This document shows, piece after piece, positions 54,617 to 63,308 of a stretch of 64,000 nucleotides of DNA. The stretch is taken from NCBI RefSeq assembly GCF_005233875.1, contig NZ_SZPZ01000001.1, forward strand, positions 1,612,001 through 1,676,000, written 5' to 3'. The translations under genes and the position numbers were made by a program. A model generated the notes under the pieces. It was not told where the DNA came from and did not search any database. It worked only from the letters and a program-made list of their open reading frames with translations. Within the stretch, counting starts at the first letter, position 1. Each line of letters begins with the position of its first letter. Origin of the DNA: Kribbella jiaozuonensis. GTDB taxonomy: Bacteria; Actinomycetota; Actinomycetes; Propionibacteriales; Kribbellaceae.

Positions 54617-54650
54617 TTGACTAGGTTAGGCTTACCTAACTTATGGAGTG
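54617..54650 (+). promoter_or_regulatory. IdeR/DtxR iron box and promoter of the FprA-like gene
   Basis: CTAGGTTAGGCTTACCTAA at 54621-54639 matches the 19-bp iron-box consensus TWAGGTTAGSCTWACCTWA at 18 of 19 positions. A -35-like TTGACT (54617-54622) overlaps its left end and a -10-like TTATGG follows 18 bp later (54641-54646). Repression by an iron-loaded IdeR/DtxR is expected. Confidence 0.9.
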
Positions 54651-54654
54651 AATC

Positions 54655-55989
54655 GTGACGGACCCTCGGGTCGCCGTGGTCGGTGCCGGCCCGGCTGGAA
54701 TCTATGCCGCTGACATTCTCGCCCAGGAACATCCCCGGGTGCTGGTCGATCTCATCGAGCGGTTACCGGCGCCGTTCGGCCTGGTGCGGTACGGCGTGGC
54801 GCCGGACCATCCCCGGATCAAGGAGATCATCAAGGCGCTGCACCGGGTGGTGAACCGCGACCGGATCCGGTTCGTCGGAAACGTTGCGTACGGCACCGAT
54901 CTGAAGCTCGACGACCTGCGCAGGCACTACGACGCGGTCATCTTCGCGACCGGCGCGATGGCGGATCGGTCCCTCGACATTCCGGGGATCGACCTCCCGG
55001 GCAGCCACGGCGCCGCGGACTTCGTCAGCTGGTACGCCGGGCATCCCGACGTACCGCGGGATTGGCCGCTGGACGCGCGTGAGGTCGCGGTCGTCGGCGC
55101 GGGGAACGTCGCGCTCGACATCGCCCGGATGCTGGCGAAGCCGGCCGACGAGCAGTTGAGCACCGAGATCGCGGACAACGTGTACCAGGGTCTGAAGCTC
55201 AACCAGGCGACCGACGTACACGTCTTCGCACGCCGCGGGCCGGCGCAGATCAAATTCACGCCGATGGAATTGCGCGAGTTGTCGCACTCACCGTCGGTCG
55301 ATGTGATCGTGCATCCCGAAGGCTTCGAGATCGACGACGCGAGCCAGGCCGCGATCAGCTCCAGCAAGAGCACCCGGCTCGTCGTCGACACGCTGCTGAA
55401 GCACCTCGACGCCGAGCCGACGGGCGCGCCGCACCGGATCCACATCCACCTGTGCCAGGCGCCGATCGAGGTCCTCGGCACGGACAGGGTCGAAGGGCTA
55501 CGCACCGAGCGGATGCAGCTACAGGGCGACGGCACCGTGAAGGGAACCGGCGAGTACGTCGACACTCCCGTGCAGGCCGTGTACCGCGCGGTCGGGTACC
55601 TCTCCTCGCATCTGCCGGAGCTCCCGTTCGATCACCAGGCCGGCGTCATCACCAACGACCGCGGCCGCATCCTCGACCTCGACGGCGTACCGCTGCCGGG
55701 GATGTACGTGACCGGCTGGATCAAGCGCGGCCCGGTCGGACTGATCGGCCACACGAAGTCGGATGCCGCGGAGACGATCGCCAGTCTGTTGCAAGATCTC
55801 GACCAGTTGCCGCGCCCGGAGATCAGCGACCCGGAGGCGATTCTCGAGCATCTCGCCGGGCCGATCGTCGACCGCGACGGCTGGGCCCGGCTCGATGCTC
55901 ACGAGATCGCGCTGGGTCAGGCGCAGGGTCGCGAACGTGTGAAGGTCGTGCCCCGGGACGAGATGCTCAACGCTGCGCGAGGCCGTTGA
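54655..55989 (+). CDS. NADPH-ferredoxin reductase, FprA-like (adrenodoxin-reductase family)
   Basis: 444 aa, GTG start. The FAD loop is VAVVGAGPAGIYAADIL, then LPAPFGLVRYGVAPDHPRIKEIIKAL, a family hallmark. The NADPH loop is VAVVGAGNVALDIARMLAK. The C-terminal GPVGLIGHTKSDAAETIASLLQDL is the FAD/NADP clamp. It moves electrons between NADPH and ferredoxin or a flavodoxin. The iron box before it means it is made under low iron, and the convergent gene encodes a siderophore-type binding protein. Confidence 0.92.
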   Translation: MTDPRVAVVGAGPAGIYAADILAQEHPRVLVDLIERLPAPFGLVRYGVAPDHPRIKEIIKALHRVVNRDRIRFVGNVAYGTDLKLDDLRRHYDAVIFATGAMADRSLDIPGIDLPGSHGAADFVSWYAGHPDVPRDWPLDAREVAVVGAGNVALDIARMLAKPADEQLSTEIADNVYQGLKLNQATDVHVFARRGPAQIKFTPMELRELSHSPSVDVIVHPEGFEIDDASQAAISSSKSTRLVVDTLLKHLDAEPTGAPHRIHIHLCQAPIEVLGTDRVEGLRTERMQLQGDGTVKGTGEYVDTPVQAVYRAVGYLSSHLPELPFDHQAGVITNDRGRILDLDGVPLPGMYVTGWIKRGPVGLIGHTKSDAAETIASLLQDLDQLPRPEISDPEAILEHLAGPIVDRDGWARLDAHEIALGQAQGRERVKVVPRDEMLNAARGR

Positions 55990-56770
55990 CGAAGGAGTCG
56001 GCCGCCGCGTAGGTCAGCGGCGGCTCCGGGTTCCACGGCAGCACGTTGCCTGCTTGTACGCCGGGGACCTCGGACCATCCCGGGATCGTGGCCAGGCGAT
56101 CGGCGCCGAGCGAGTTGGGGCGCTCGTCGTACAGCACGAGATCGGCGGGGTGCTTGGCGGCGAGCTCGTCCCACTTGACGACCTCCCAGCCGCCCGCGGT
56201 GGTGGTCGGGGTGAAGTGCACGCCGGCGTCGGCGAGCATCCGAAGGCTCGGCCAGTACGCCGGGTTCGCGACGTACGCGTCGGTGTCGGTGCCGCCGGAC
56301 AGCGCGACGACCCGCACCGAAGGATCGGTCGGCGCCGAGGCCAGGTCCGTCGCAGGATCCTGTACGTCGGCTCCGAGCGCCGTCGCCAACGCGTGGAAGC
56401 GCTCGATGACCGACTCGAGCGTCCGATCCCCGGCGATACCGATCGCGAGGATCGGCGCGACCTCGGCCACCCTGTCGGCAACCGCTGCCGAGAGGCCGTA
56501 CACCTCGCCGCCGTAAGTGACGGTCACGACGAGATCGGGATCCAGCGACTTGACCAGGTCCTCGTCGACGTCGTCACCCGAGCCGACCAACGGCAGGTCC
56601 AACCCGACCGAAGCACCACTGTCCGCGTGATGCTGCGACCCGAAGTACCCAACCACCGGCACACCGAGACTCGCCAGCGTCTGCGCCGCCTGCGCGTACG
56701 CCAGCACCCTGGTCGGCCGACTCTCCGTCTCGATGTGCTGCTCCCGATCGTCGTCGAACGACCAAGCCAT
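55967..56770 (-). CDS. Iron-siderophore-type ABC binding protein without signal peptide
   Basis: 267 aa from ATG at 56770 (MAWSFDDDREQHIETESRPTRVL), with GGGATGG upstream. The FepB/BtuF-type binding fold is recognised from SRPTRVLAYAQAAQTLASLGVPVVG, LDPDLVVTVTYGGEVYGLSAAVADRVAEVAPILAIG, and KHPADLVLYDERPNSLG. An earlier start at 56902 adds residues but still gives no signal peptide or lipobox. It may therefore be cytoplasmic, or it belongs to a family that is attached differently. It overlaps the FprA-like gene by 23 bp at the 3' end. Confidence 0.8.
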   Translation of the reverse strand: MAWSFDDDREQHIETESRPTRVLAYAQAAQTLASLGVPVVGYFGSQHHADSGASVGLDLPLVGSGDDVDEDLVKSLDPDLVVTVTYGGEVYGLSAAVADRVAEVAPILAIGIAGDRTLESVIERFHALATALGADVQDPATDLASAPTDPSVRVVALSGGTDTDAYVANPAYWPSLRMLADAGVHFTPTTTAGGWEVVKWDELAAKHPADLVLYDERPNSLGADRLATIPGWSEVPGVQAGNVLPWNPEPPLTYAAADSFVNGLAQR

Positions 56771-56891
56771 CCGTGCACCATCCCTCTCCTCGAGCCGATC
56801 CGCAGTCCCCATCATCGCCGCAAGACCACTCCCAGAAACGTCGGTCTCACGACCTGTGACAGATCGGCGTACGATCCGGGCAGGGGAAACG

Positions 56892-57479
56892 ATGCCGCTC
56901 ACAAGCTATGGGGTTCTGGCCGGTCGGTTGGTGCGGTTTGCGCGGGAGGATCCGGATGACTTCGGGTCCTGGTACCACGGGAAGATGTACGTCGCGGCGC
57001 CGGCGGGTGAGTATGAGGGCGCGGTGGACGTGTCGACGCCTAGCGGCATACCGGTGGAGTACCGCGAGGTGCGGTATCTCGACGCGGATCTGTTCGCAGC
57101 GACGGCCGCGCTGGCCGACGGCTGGCACCTGCTGGAGAAGACACCGAGCTCGGGCGCGTTGGACTACATCCGCTCTCAGCTGCTGACCTCGCCGTCCCTC
57201 TGGATGGAGAGCACGGCGGACAACGCGTTGGACCTCCTCGAGCAACTGCTCACCTACTCGCGCCGCGTCTACGTCTTCGGAGCGCCGTACGACGAGGGTC
57301 TCGGCGTACACGACATCCACTACAACCAAGGCGACCCACCGGGCGAGTTCCAGCACCTCGACGGTATCTGGCAAGACGGCGGCACCATCATCGAACGCCC
57401 CGACGGCGAACTGGTCGCCTTCCTGACCAAGTTCAAACCCCAGGTGCTACTGACCGACGACGACGGGCTGCCGCTCTAA
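56892..57479 (+). CDS. DUF2278 family protein
   Basis: 195 aa from ATG at 56892, preceded by AGGGGAAA. It matches the DUF2278 (YukJ-like) family: YGVLAGRLVRFAREDPDDFGSWYHGKMYVAAP at the N-terminus and GLGVHDIHYNQGDPPGEFQHLDGIWQDGGTIIE near the end, with conserved His, Asp and Asn residues that could form a metal or phosphate site. The function is unknown. The 3' end overlaps the convergent YrdC-META gene by 4 bp. Confidence 0.85.
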   Translation: MPLTSYGVLAGRLVRFAREDPDDFGSWYHGKMYVAAPAGEYEGAVDVSTPSGIPVEYREVRYLDADLFAATAALADGWHLLEKTPSSGALDYIRSQLLTSPSLWMESTADNALDLLEQLLTYSRRVYVFGAPYDEGLGVHDIHYNQGDPPGEFQHLDGIWQDGGTIIERPDGELVAFLTKFKPQVLLTDDDGLPL

Positions 57480-58885
57480 TCCGCTGTGAGATCAAGGCCG
57501 ACGCCGGCGGGGTTGATCAGGGTCAGTGCCTTGAAGTCGATGGTGTAGGTGGCCCTGGTTGCGAGGGTGGTGAGGATTGCGGCCTCGACGTCGGCTGTTT
57601 CGCCTGGGCAGGTGTGGTTGGTGGTGGTGACGTCGGTGAAGATCAGTTCGGTGTTGGTGCGGGTGACTGTGCCGGAGAGTTCGTTGCAACCGGTCCAGCC
57701 GGTCAGGCGGCCGCCGTCGAAGGAGATCCAGGCTGGGTCGGCCTGATAGCGGTGATAGCGCAGGTCGGCGTTGGTGATGGTGGTGACGACGTTCCATCTG
57801 GTGCCGTCGAGCGGGAAGTCGGGTTCGGCGAGCTTCTTGTCGAGCAGGGTGATCGTCGTACCGTCTGACGTGAGCGTGAGTTGGTCGCCGTCCACGTGCC
57901 AGCTGGGTCGGCTCGTGAGGAACGTCTTCAGCCATTCCTCCTGAGCCTGGAGTGCCGGTTCGCAGCGCATCTGGGTGCCGCCGACACCCTGGAGCCACAG
58001 CTTCCCGTCGGTCAGCAGTTCGCCGGCAGCGGCGGCTGTGCCCAGCTGGTTGCAACCGGAGTGCGCTCGTACGGCGTCCCACACCCGCGGCTCGCCCTCG
58101 TTCTTGTTGGGCGATCGGTAGAACTCCAGCCGGATGCGTGTCCCCGGCACCAACTGCCTGCCGGTCACTTCGGTCGACAGATACGTATGGCCCAGCGGCG
58201 TACTCGTCGACGGATCGAGCCGGCCGATCTCGGACTTGAACTCCCGCAACCGATGAAGGAGTCCGCCCGCCAGCTGGTCCTGGATGCCGGACCGATGCAG
58301 GGTCAGCTGCCCATCGGAGTCCACCCGAATCTTCGTGCTGGCCCCGAACGACGCGGCCGGCTTCCGGAGGTGGTCGGCGTCGATGACGCGGGTGTCGGCC
58401 GGGAACTGGGCGCGGGCTTCGGCGGCGGAGGTGGCCGGCGCCTCGCCGGTCCGGTTGGCGCTGCTTCCGTACAGGTAGGGAAAGGTCATCCACAGCGATG
58501 CCAGCGGACCCCAGTACCCGTCGAAGAACACCACCCAGCCGTCGTGGATGGCCGGTGCCAGCCACTCCGGCATCGCCGGGTCCGACCGGATCGGCGCCAG
58601 GACGGTGATTCGCTCGGCGAGAGCGAAATTGACCGCAGCGAGGGCGTTGGTCGGCAGGTCGAGGAACCGGAAGAGCTGATCATGCGCGGCCTGCGAGTGG
58701 ACCGAGACTCCGACTGGCTGGTCGGCGGGACGGCCCTTCAGCAGATTCAGCGCGCGGGCGTCACGCGCGACCACGCCGTACGTCATCGGGCTCGGGTTCG
58801 TCACGACGACGGCTCCACCGTCTCGCAGTACCTCGATCGCGCGCAGCTGAGCACGGTTGAACTCGGGCAGATCCGCCTCGCTCAT
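57476..58885 (-). CDS. Fusion of YrdC/Sua5-like domain with two META (HslJ-like) domains
   Basis: 469 aa. Residues ~9-200 are a Sua5/YciO/YrdC domain: NPSPMTYGVVARDARALNLLKGRPADQPVGV, then GSSANRTGEAP and GASTKIRVDSDGQLTLHRSG. These are the ATP/threonine-binding blocks of threonylcarbamoyl-AMP synthases. Residues ~229-352 and ~359-466 are META domains, with AHSGCNQLG and GTQMRCEP, and WTGCNELSG and THHTC-like TNHTCPGE. META domains usually occur in secreted or periplasmic proteins, yet there is no signal peptide. A housekeeping role is unlikely because the domain is divergent. Coupled with the upstream FAD gene (4-bp overlap). Confidence 0.75.
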   Translation of the reverse strand: MSEADLPEFNRAQLRAIEVLRDGGAVVVTNPSPMTYGVVARDARALNLLKGRPADQPVGVSVHSQAAHDQLFRFLDLPTNALAAVNFALAERITVLAPIRSDPAMPEWLAPAIHDGWVVFFDGYWGPLASLWMTFPYLYGSSANRTGEAPATSAAEARAQFPADTRVIDADHLRKPAASFGASTKIRVDSDGQLTLHRSGIQDQLAGGLLHRLREFKSEIGRLDPSTSTPLGHTYLSTEVTGRQLVPGTRIRLEFYRSPNKNEGEPRVWDAVRAHSGCNQLGTAAAAGELLTDGKLWLQGVGGTQMRCEPALQAQEEWLKTFLTSRPSWHVDGDQLTLTSDGTTITLLDKKLAEPDFPLDGTRWNVVTTITNADLRYHRYQADPAWISFDGGRLTGWTGCNELSGTVTRTNTELIFTDVTTTNHTCPGETADVEAAILTTLATRATYTIDFKALTLINPAGVGLDLTAD

Positions 58886-60105
58886 CCTCCAAGTATCGTC
58901 CGAGCGACCGGCGGATAGTTGTCGACAGTCATCGAGTTGTAGACGCGGGCGCTCTTGGTGGTGAGGCGGAGGAGGGCGCGGCTCGGGCCGGCCGGGAGGG
59001 CGGAGATGAGGCGGGCGCCGTACGCGAGGCCGGCCATGCCCAGGCGGGACTTGGGGATGAGGGTCTTGGCGGCGCTCAGCGCGACGGCTCGGCTGCCGCG
59101 GATGTGGTCGGTCATGGCGTGTTCGTACGCCGGAAACGCGCGCTCGTGGTCGCCGTCGAACCGGGCGAGTTCGCCGGCCAGGACGTAGGCGCCGACGACG
59201 GCGAGGGTGGTGCTGCCGCCGACGGCCGGGCCGGGGCAGTAGCCGGCGTCGCCGACGAGCGTGACCCGGTCGCGGGACCAGGTGTCCATGCGGAGCTGGG
59301 TGATCGAGTCGAAGTAGAAGGCCGACGTACGGTCCAGCTCGCTCAGCCAGCCGTCGACCTCGGGGTCCATCCCGTCGAACGCCGCACGCAGCAGCTCCTT
59401 CTGACGGGGTACGTCGCGGTGGTGGTAGTCGAGCTCCCGCTCGCTCCGGAACAGGAACAACGCCCGCGCGTCGTCGATGTGCCGCGCGCCGTAGATCCCC
59501 GCAGTACGGCCGACTCCGGTGTGGATCACCATGTCGCCGTCGAGCCCGGCGGAATTTGGGAGCGTCAGTACGCCGAGGTACGCCCCGATGAAGGCGCTGT
59601 ACTGCGACTCGTCACCGAAGACGATGCGCCGCACGTTGGAGTGCAGCCCGTCCGCGCCGATGACCAGATCGAAGCGACGCCGTACGGCGTTCTCGAACTC
59701 GACCTCGCCGTCGGGCGAGATCGCGGTGATCGAGTCGTCGAAGATGTACTCGACGTCGTCGCGGGCGGCGTCGTAGTAGATCTCGCTGAGATCGTCGCGC
59801 AGGACCTCGAGGTGGCGATCGGACGCGCCGCCGAAGACCTTGGACAGGTCCACCCGGACGGGACGCCGTACGCCGGTTCGGTAGAGCGTCATCCGGTCGG
59901 TGCCGGTGGCCCGCTCCTCGATGCGGGGGAGTACGCCCATCTGCTCCGAGATGTCCACCGCCGGCCGGAACAGATCGACGGCATGGCCGCCGGTCTTGCG
60001 CAGTACTGGTGCGCGCTCGACGACGGTGACGTCGAAGCCGTACTTGGTCAGCCAGTACGCCAGTACCGGACCGGCGACACTGGCGCCGGAGATCAGAATC
60101 CGCAT
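58882..60105 (-). CDS. FAD-dependent aromatic hydroxylase-type monooxygenase
   Basis: 407 aa from ATG at 60105, with GGGAGG upstream. The FAD loop is ILISGASVAGPVLAYWLTKYGFDVTVVERAP, then FDLVIGADGLHSNVRRIVFG (the DG motif), and RVTLVGDAGYCPGPAVGGSTTLAVVGAYVLAGEL (the GD motif). This is the PHBH fold used to hydroxylate aromatic or polyketide substrates and to inactivate some antibiotics. It is coupled to the YrdC-META gene by a 4-bp overlap and divergent from the thioredoxin gene. Confidence 0.9.
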   Translation of the reverse strand: MRILISGASVAGPVLAYWLTKYGFDVTVVERAPVLRKTGGHAVDLFRPAVDISEQMGVLPRIEERATGTDRMTLYRTGVRRPVRVDLSKVFGGASDRHLEVLRDDLSEIYYDAARDDVEYIFDDSITAISPDGEVEFENAVRRRFDLVIGADGLHSNVRRIVFGDESQYSAFIGAYLGVLTLPNSAGLDGDMVIHTGVGRTAGIYGARHIDDARALFLFRSERELDYHHRDVPRQKELLRAAFDGMDPEVDGWLSELDRTSAFYFDSITQLRMDTWSRDRVTLVGDAGYCPGPAVGGSTTLAVVGAYVLAGELARFDGDHERAFPAYEHAMTDHIRGSRAVALSAAKTLIPKSRLGMAGLAYGARLISALPAGPSRALLRLTTKSARVYNSMTVDNYPPVARTILGG

Positions 60106-60183
60106 GAGTATGCCTCCCTCGGGGTCACCCGTTGATCGGAGCCGAGCGCCCACTTTCGACATGCCGAGGGGTGAGAATGCGGT

Positions 60184-60609
60184 ATGAGCGAAATCATCGC
60201 GTGCCCACACTGCGGGAAGAAGAATCGCGTTCAGGCGACCGCTGACGGCAAACCGGTCTGCGGCAACTGCGGCAAGCCGCTGCCGTGGATGGTCCACGCC
60301 GGCGACAAGGACTTCGCCGAGGTGGTCGAGATGTCCCGGATCCCGGTCCTGGTCGACGTCTGGGCGCCCTGGTGCGGGCCATGCCGGATGGTCAGCCCGG
60401 TCCTCGAACAACTCGCCACCGAGAAGGCCGGTCAGGTCAAGCTGGTGAAGATCAACGCCGACGAGGCGCCCGACGTGTCGCGGCACTTCGACATCCGGTC
60501 GATCCCTACCCTGATGGTGTTCCGCGGGGGCAAACCGACGGCCACCCACATCGGCGCGGCACCGGCCGCCGTACTCCGTCCCTGGCTGGAAGATGCTCTG
60601 AGCAACTGA
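60184..60609 (+). CDS. Thioredoxin with N-terminal zinc ribbon (Trx2-like)
   Basis: 141 aa. Residues 1-35 are a zinc ribbon: [10 protein letters not shown] and [10 protein letters not shown]. The thioredoxin domain follows, with the active site [19 protein letters not shown] and cis-Pro in [14 protein letters not shown]. It reduces protein disulfides in the cytoplasm, and in E. coli the related Trx2 is induced by oxidative stress. It is 16 bp before the DUF1345 gene in the same orientation. Confidence 0.93.
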   Translation: MSEIIACPHCGKKNRVQATADGKPVCGNCGKPLPWMVHAGDKDFAEVVEMSRIPVLVDVWAPWCGPCRMVSPVLEQLATEKAGQVKLVKINADEAPDVSRHFDIRSIPTLMVFRGGKPTATHIGAAPAAVLRPWLEDALSN

Positions 60610-60625
60610 TCACCGGAGGGCCTCG

Positions 60626-61243
60626 ATGACTGCGAATGCGCGGCAGTTCGTGTCCGTGCTGACTGGCTGCGTCATCGGGGCGATCGTCGCGGTCATCTGG
60701 GGTGTACCGCTCGGCATCCTCGCCGCGATCGCGGTGATCGGCGCGGCGTTCGTCGTCAGCACGGTCATCGTGTTGTGGCCGATGGACCCCGACGCGACCC
60801 GCCGGCACGTCGGCCGCGAGGATTTCCGGCCCTCCGTCGACGAGCTGTTCGTGGTGGCGCTGGCCGGCGGCGCTGTCATCGTCATCGCGCTGATCCTGAT
60901 TCTCGGCAGGTCACAGGGCCAGAACGTCGCCGCCGCGATCGGTCTGGCCGGAGTCTTCATGAACTGGGCCGTCCTGCACATGATGTACGCCGCCCGCTAC
61001 GCGCACCTCTACTACCGTGACCCGGTCGGCGGGATCGACTTCAACAGCGACGAGAGCCCGGCGTACCGCGACTTCTTCTACTTCAGCTACAACCTCGGCA
61101 TGACCTACCAGGTCTCCGACACGAGCGTGTCCAGCTCGGCCATCCGCTCCGTCGTACTGCGTCACTGCCTGCTCTCGTACATCTTCGGAACCGTCATCCT
61201 CGCCGCAACCATCAACCTCGTCGCCGGCATCGTCACCAACTGA
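60626..61243 (+). CDS. DUF1345 membrane protein
   Basis: 205 aa with five predicted membrane segments, including [51 protein letters not shown] and [22 protein letters not shown] conserved loop reads [12 protein letters not shown]. The C-terminal [23 protein letters not shown] is diagnostic of DUF1345. Function unknown. Probably in an operon with the thioredoxin gene. Confidence 0.85.
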   Translation: MTANARQFVSVLTGCVIGAIVAVIWGVPLGILAAIAVIGAAFVVSTVIVLWPMDPDATRRHVGREDFRPSVDELFVVALAGGAVIVIALILILGRSQGQNVAAAIGLAGVFMNWAVLHMMYAARYAHLYYRDPVGGIDFNSDESPAYRDFFYFSYNLGMTYQVSDTSVSSSAIRSVVLRHCLLSYIFGTVILAATINLVAGIVTN

Positions 61244-61246
61244 CGG

Positions 61247-62239
61247 TCAGCGATCGAGTTTGTACTGCGCGATCAAGGCGTTCATCGCCTCGTCGATGGC
61301 CGGGTCGGTCCGCTGACGGGTCGGGTCTTCGTCGTACCAGGCGATGATCTCGCGGGCGCCGACCTCGAACGGGATCGTGGCGACGAAGTCCGGGACGACC
61401 TGGCGGAGCTTGGTGTTGTCGAAGACGGCCGAGTGGGTCTTGTCGCCGAGCAGGGCGTCACCCCAGTTGGGGTGTACGGCGGCGATCGCGTCGGACGGGA
61501 CGTGGACGATCTGCGCCGTCGTACCGGCCGCGGCCGCGAGCGTGTGCGCGATCTGGTCCCAGGTCAGGACGTCGTCGGACGTGATCTGGAAGGTGTCGCC
61601 GAGCGTGCGCGGGTGGCCGAGCAGCGGGACCAGTCCGCGGGCGAAGTCGCGGTGGTGGGTCAACGTCCACAGCGAGCTCCCGTCACCGTGTACGACGACA
61701 GGCTCGCCGCGGCGCATCCGGTCGACGATCGTCCAGCCGCCGTCGAACGGGACCAGCGTGCGGTCGTACGTGTGCGAGGGCCGCACGACCGTGACCGGGA
61801 AGTTCTCGTCGCGGTACAGCGTGGTGAGCAGGTCCTCGCAGGCGATCTTGTTCCGCGAGTACTGCCAGTGCGGGTTCCGCAACGGCGTCGACTCGGTGAT
61901 CGGCAGCCGGGCCGGGGGAGTCTGGTACGCCGAGGCCGAGCTGATGAACACGTACTGAGCGACGTGTCCGCGCAGCGCGTCGGTCCGGGCCCGCACCTGC
62001 TCCGGCGTGAACGCCAGCCAGTCGACCACGACGTCGAAGTCCTGCCCCGCAACCTCGGCGAACGCCGCAGTGTCCTCGATGTCAGCTTGGATCTGCCGCA
62101 CTTCCACCGGCAGCGGCCGGCTCGCGGTCTTGCCCCGGTTCACGACCGTCAGGTCGAGCCCCACCTCGACGGCACGCGACGAGCACGCCGAGCTGATGAT
62201 CCCGGTCCCACCCAGAAACAGAACTCGCAAGTCAGTCAC
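61247..62239 (-). CDS. NAD-dependent epimerase/dehydratase-like protein (atypical SDR)
   Basis: 330 aa from GTG at 62239. The nucleotide loop is LRVLFLGGTGIISSACSSRAVEVGLDLTVVNRG, and the Tyr-Lys pair of the extended SDR is reduced: after SSASAYQTPP comes HWQYSRNKIACEDLL, which holds YxxxK. The C-terminal domain includes PNWGDALLGDKTHSAVFDNTKLR. It is cytoplasmic and probably uses a sugar nucleotide or similar substrate. It is convergent with the DUF1345 gene and divergent from the aldo/keto reductase. Confidence 0.85.
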   Translation of the reverse strand: MTDLRVLFLGGTGIISSACSSRAVEVGLDLTVVNRGKTASRPLPVEVRQIQADIEDTAAFAEVAGQDFDVVVDWLAFTPEQVRARTDALRGHVAQYVFISSASAYQTPPARLPITESTPLRNPHWQYSRNKIACEDLLTTLYRDENFPVTVVRPSHTYDRTLVPFDGGWTIVDRMRRGEPVVVHGDGSSLWTLTHHRDFARGLVPLLGHPRTLGDTFQITSDDVLTWDQIAHTLAAAAGTTAQIVHVPSDAIAAVHPNWGDALLGDKTHSAVFDNTKLRQVVPDFVATIPFEVGAREIIAWYDEDPTRQRTDPAIDEAMNALIAQYKLDR

Positions 62240-62325
62240 TCGCCCGAGTCTTCCAGACCGACCCACCCACCGCAGCGTTGTCCACATGCCGACGGTCAGA
62301 CTGTCCAGCACACACAGGAGGAATG

Positions 62326-63129
62326 ATGCTGGAGCTTGCCGGCCGGGTTGCCCTTGGTCTCGCCGGATTCTCGATGACGCCGCGGGACCGAACCGCCGAC
62401 CTCGCAACGATTCGCGCCGCCGGTGCCACGATCCTCGACACCGCGCGCGCCTACGCCCAGGTAGACAATCCGCTGTACGGCGAAGAGCTTGCCGCCGAGG
62501 CCGTCGACGGTACGAGCGTGATCGTCGGCACGAAGGGCGGCCACTCCCGGATCAACGCCGACACCTGGGACGCGGACATCAGCGCAGCCCGGATCCGGGC
62601 CGACGTCGAGTCGAGCCTGCGGGTCTTCGGGCGCGAGCAACTCGATCTCTACTACCTCCACCGGGTCGACCTCGCCGACCAACCCGTGGAGGAGGGCGTC
62701 GCCGCGCTGACGTCCCTCCGTGACGAGGGCAAGCTGGCGCGGATCGGCCTGTCGAATGTCACGGTCGCCGAGCTCGATCGCGCAACAGCGGTCGCGCGCG
62801 TCGACGCCGTACAGAATCGTCACACCGCCATGGGCCGCGAGGCTGACGATGTCGTCGCCTGGTGCGAGGCCAACGAGGTCCCGTTCTTCGCGTACTCACC
62901 CCTGCGCTCGGCGATCCCGGCGCCCCACCTGGCAGCCATCGCCGCCAACCGTGGAGTGTCGCTGCAACGTCTGCAACTGAGCGCTCTGCTGCACTCGTCG
63001 CCGGTCGTCTCCGTGATCTCCGGAGCCACCCGTCCGCAGACGGCCCTCGACTCCATCGCGGCCGAGCGCGAGCCGTGGAGTGCCGAGCTCCAGACGGCCT
63101 ACGAAGCGGATCTAGAGACGGTCCAGTAG
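62326..63129 (+). CDS. Aldo/keto reductase
   Basis: 267 aa from ATG at 62326; another ATG is directly adjacent at 62323. The ribosome site AGGAGG is at 62316-62321. The catalytic tetrad is present: Asp and Tyr in ILDTARAYAQVDNPLYGEEL, Lys in VIVGTKGG and His in LDLYYLHRVD. KLARIGLSNVTVAELDRA and VISGATRPQTALDS complete the NADPH-binding site. It reduces aldehydes or ketones, and its substrate is unknown. Its final 18 bp overlap a possible small gene on the other strand. Confidence 0.9.
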   Translation: MLELAGRVALGLAGFSMTPRDRTADLATIRAAGATILDTARAYAQVDNPLYGEELAAEAVDGTSVIVGTKGGHSRINADTWDADISAARIRADVESSLRVFGREQLDLYYLHRVDLADQPVEEGVAALTSLRDEGKLARIGLSNVTVAELDRATAVARVDAVQNRHTAMGREADDVVAWCEANEVPFFAYSPLRSAIPAPHLAAIAANRGVSLQRLQLSALLHSSPVVSVISGATRPQTALDSIAAEREPWSAELQTAYEADLETVQ

Positions 63130-63264
63130 TTCGTCATCGGCCTTGACCGGATCGGAGCCGCGAGGGGCCGGTCGGCGGACGAGCGCCAGGAGCGCACGCA
63201 GGCGTCGGACCAGATCCGCGTCATACGGATCTGGTCCGGACTGCCGGTACCCACAGCGTCGCAT
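63112..63264 (-). CDS. Possible small protein gene (50 aa), overlapping a hairpin
   Basis: 50 aa from ATG at 63264, with the strong ribosome site GGGAGGAG 6-7 bp upstream. The protein reads MRRCGYRQSGPDPYDADLVRRLRALLALVRRPAPRGSDPVK and an acidic tail, ending DDELLDRL; it is basic, with an amphipathic helix LVRRLRALLALVRR. It has no known family. A 13-bp perfect inverted repeat falls inside it (63206-63238), so the alternative is a non-coding terminator region after the aldo/keto reductase. The leader signals favour a gene, but I am unsure. Confidence 0.45.
   Translation of the reverse strand: MRRCGYRQSGPDPYDADLVRRLRALLALVRRPAPRGSDPVKADDELLDRL
63206..63238. terminator. 13-bp perfect hairpin downstream of the aldo/keto reductase
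   Basis: CGGACCAGATCCG (63206-63218) and its complement (63226-63238) with a 7-nt loop. It lies 77 bp after the reductase stop and would form a strong stem. It overlaps the possible 50-aa gene on the minus strand, so either the hairpin or the gene may be the main function. Confidence 0.55.
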
Positions 63265-63308
63265 CCCCAACTCCTCCCAAGGGGATATCGAGACCGGCGG
63301 ACGTGTTG

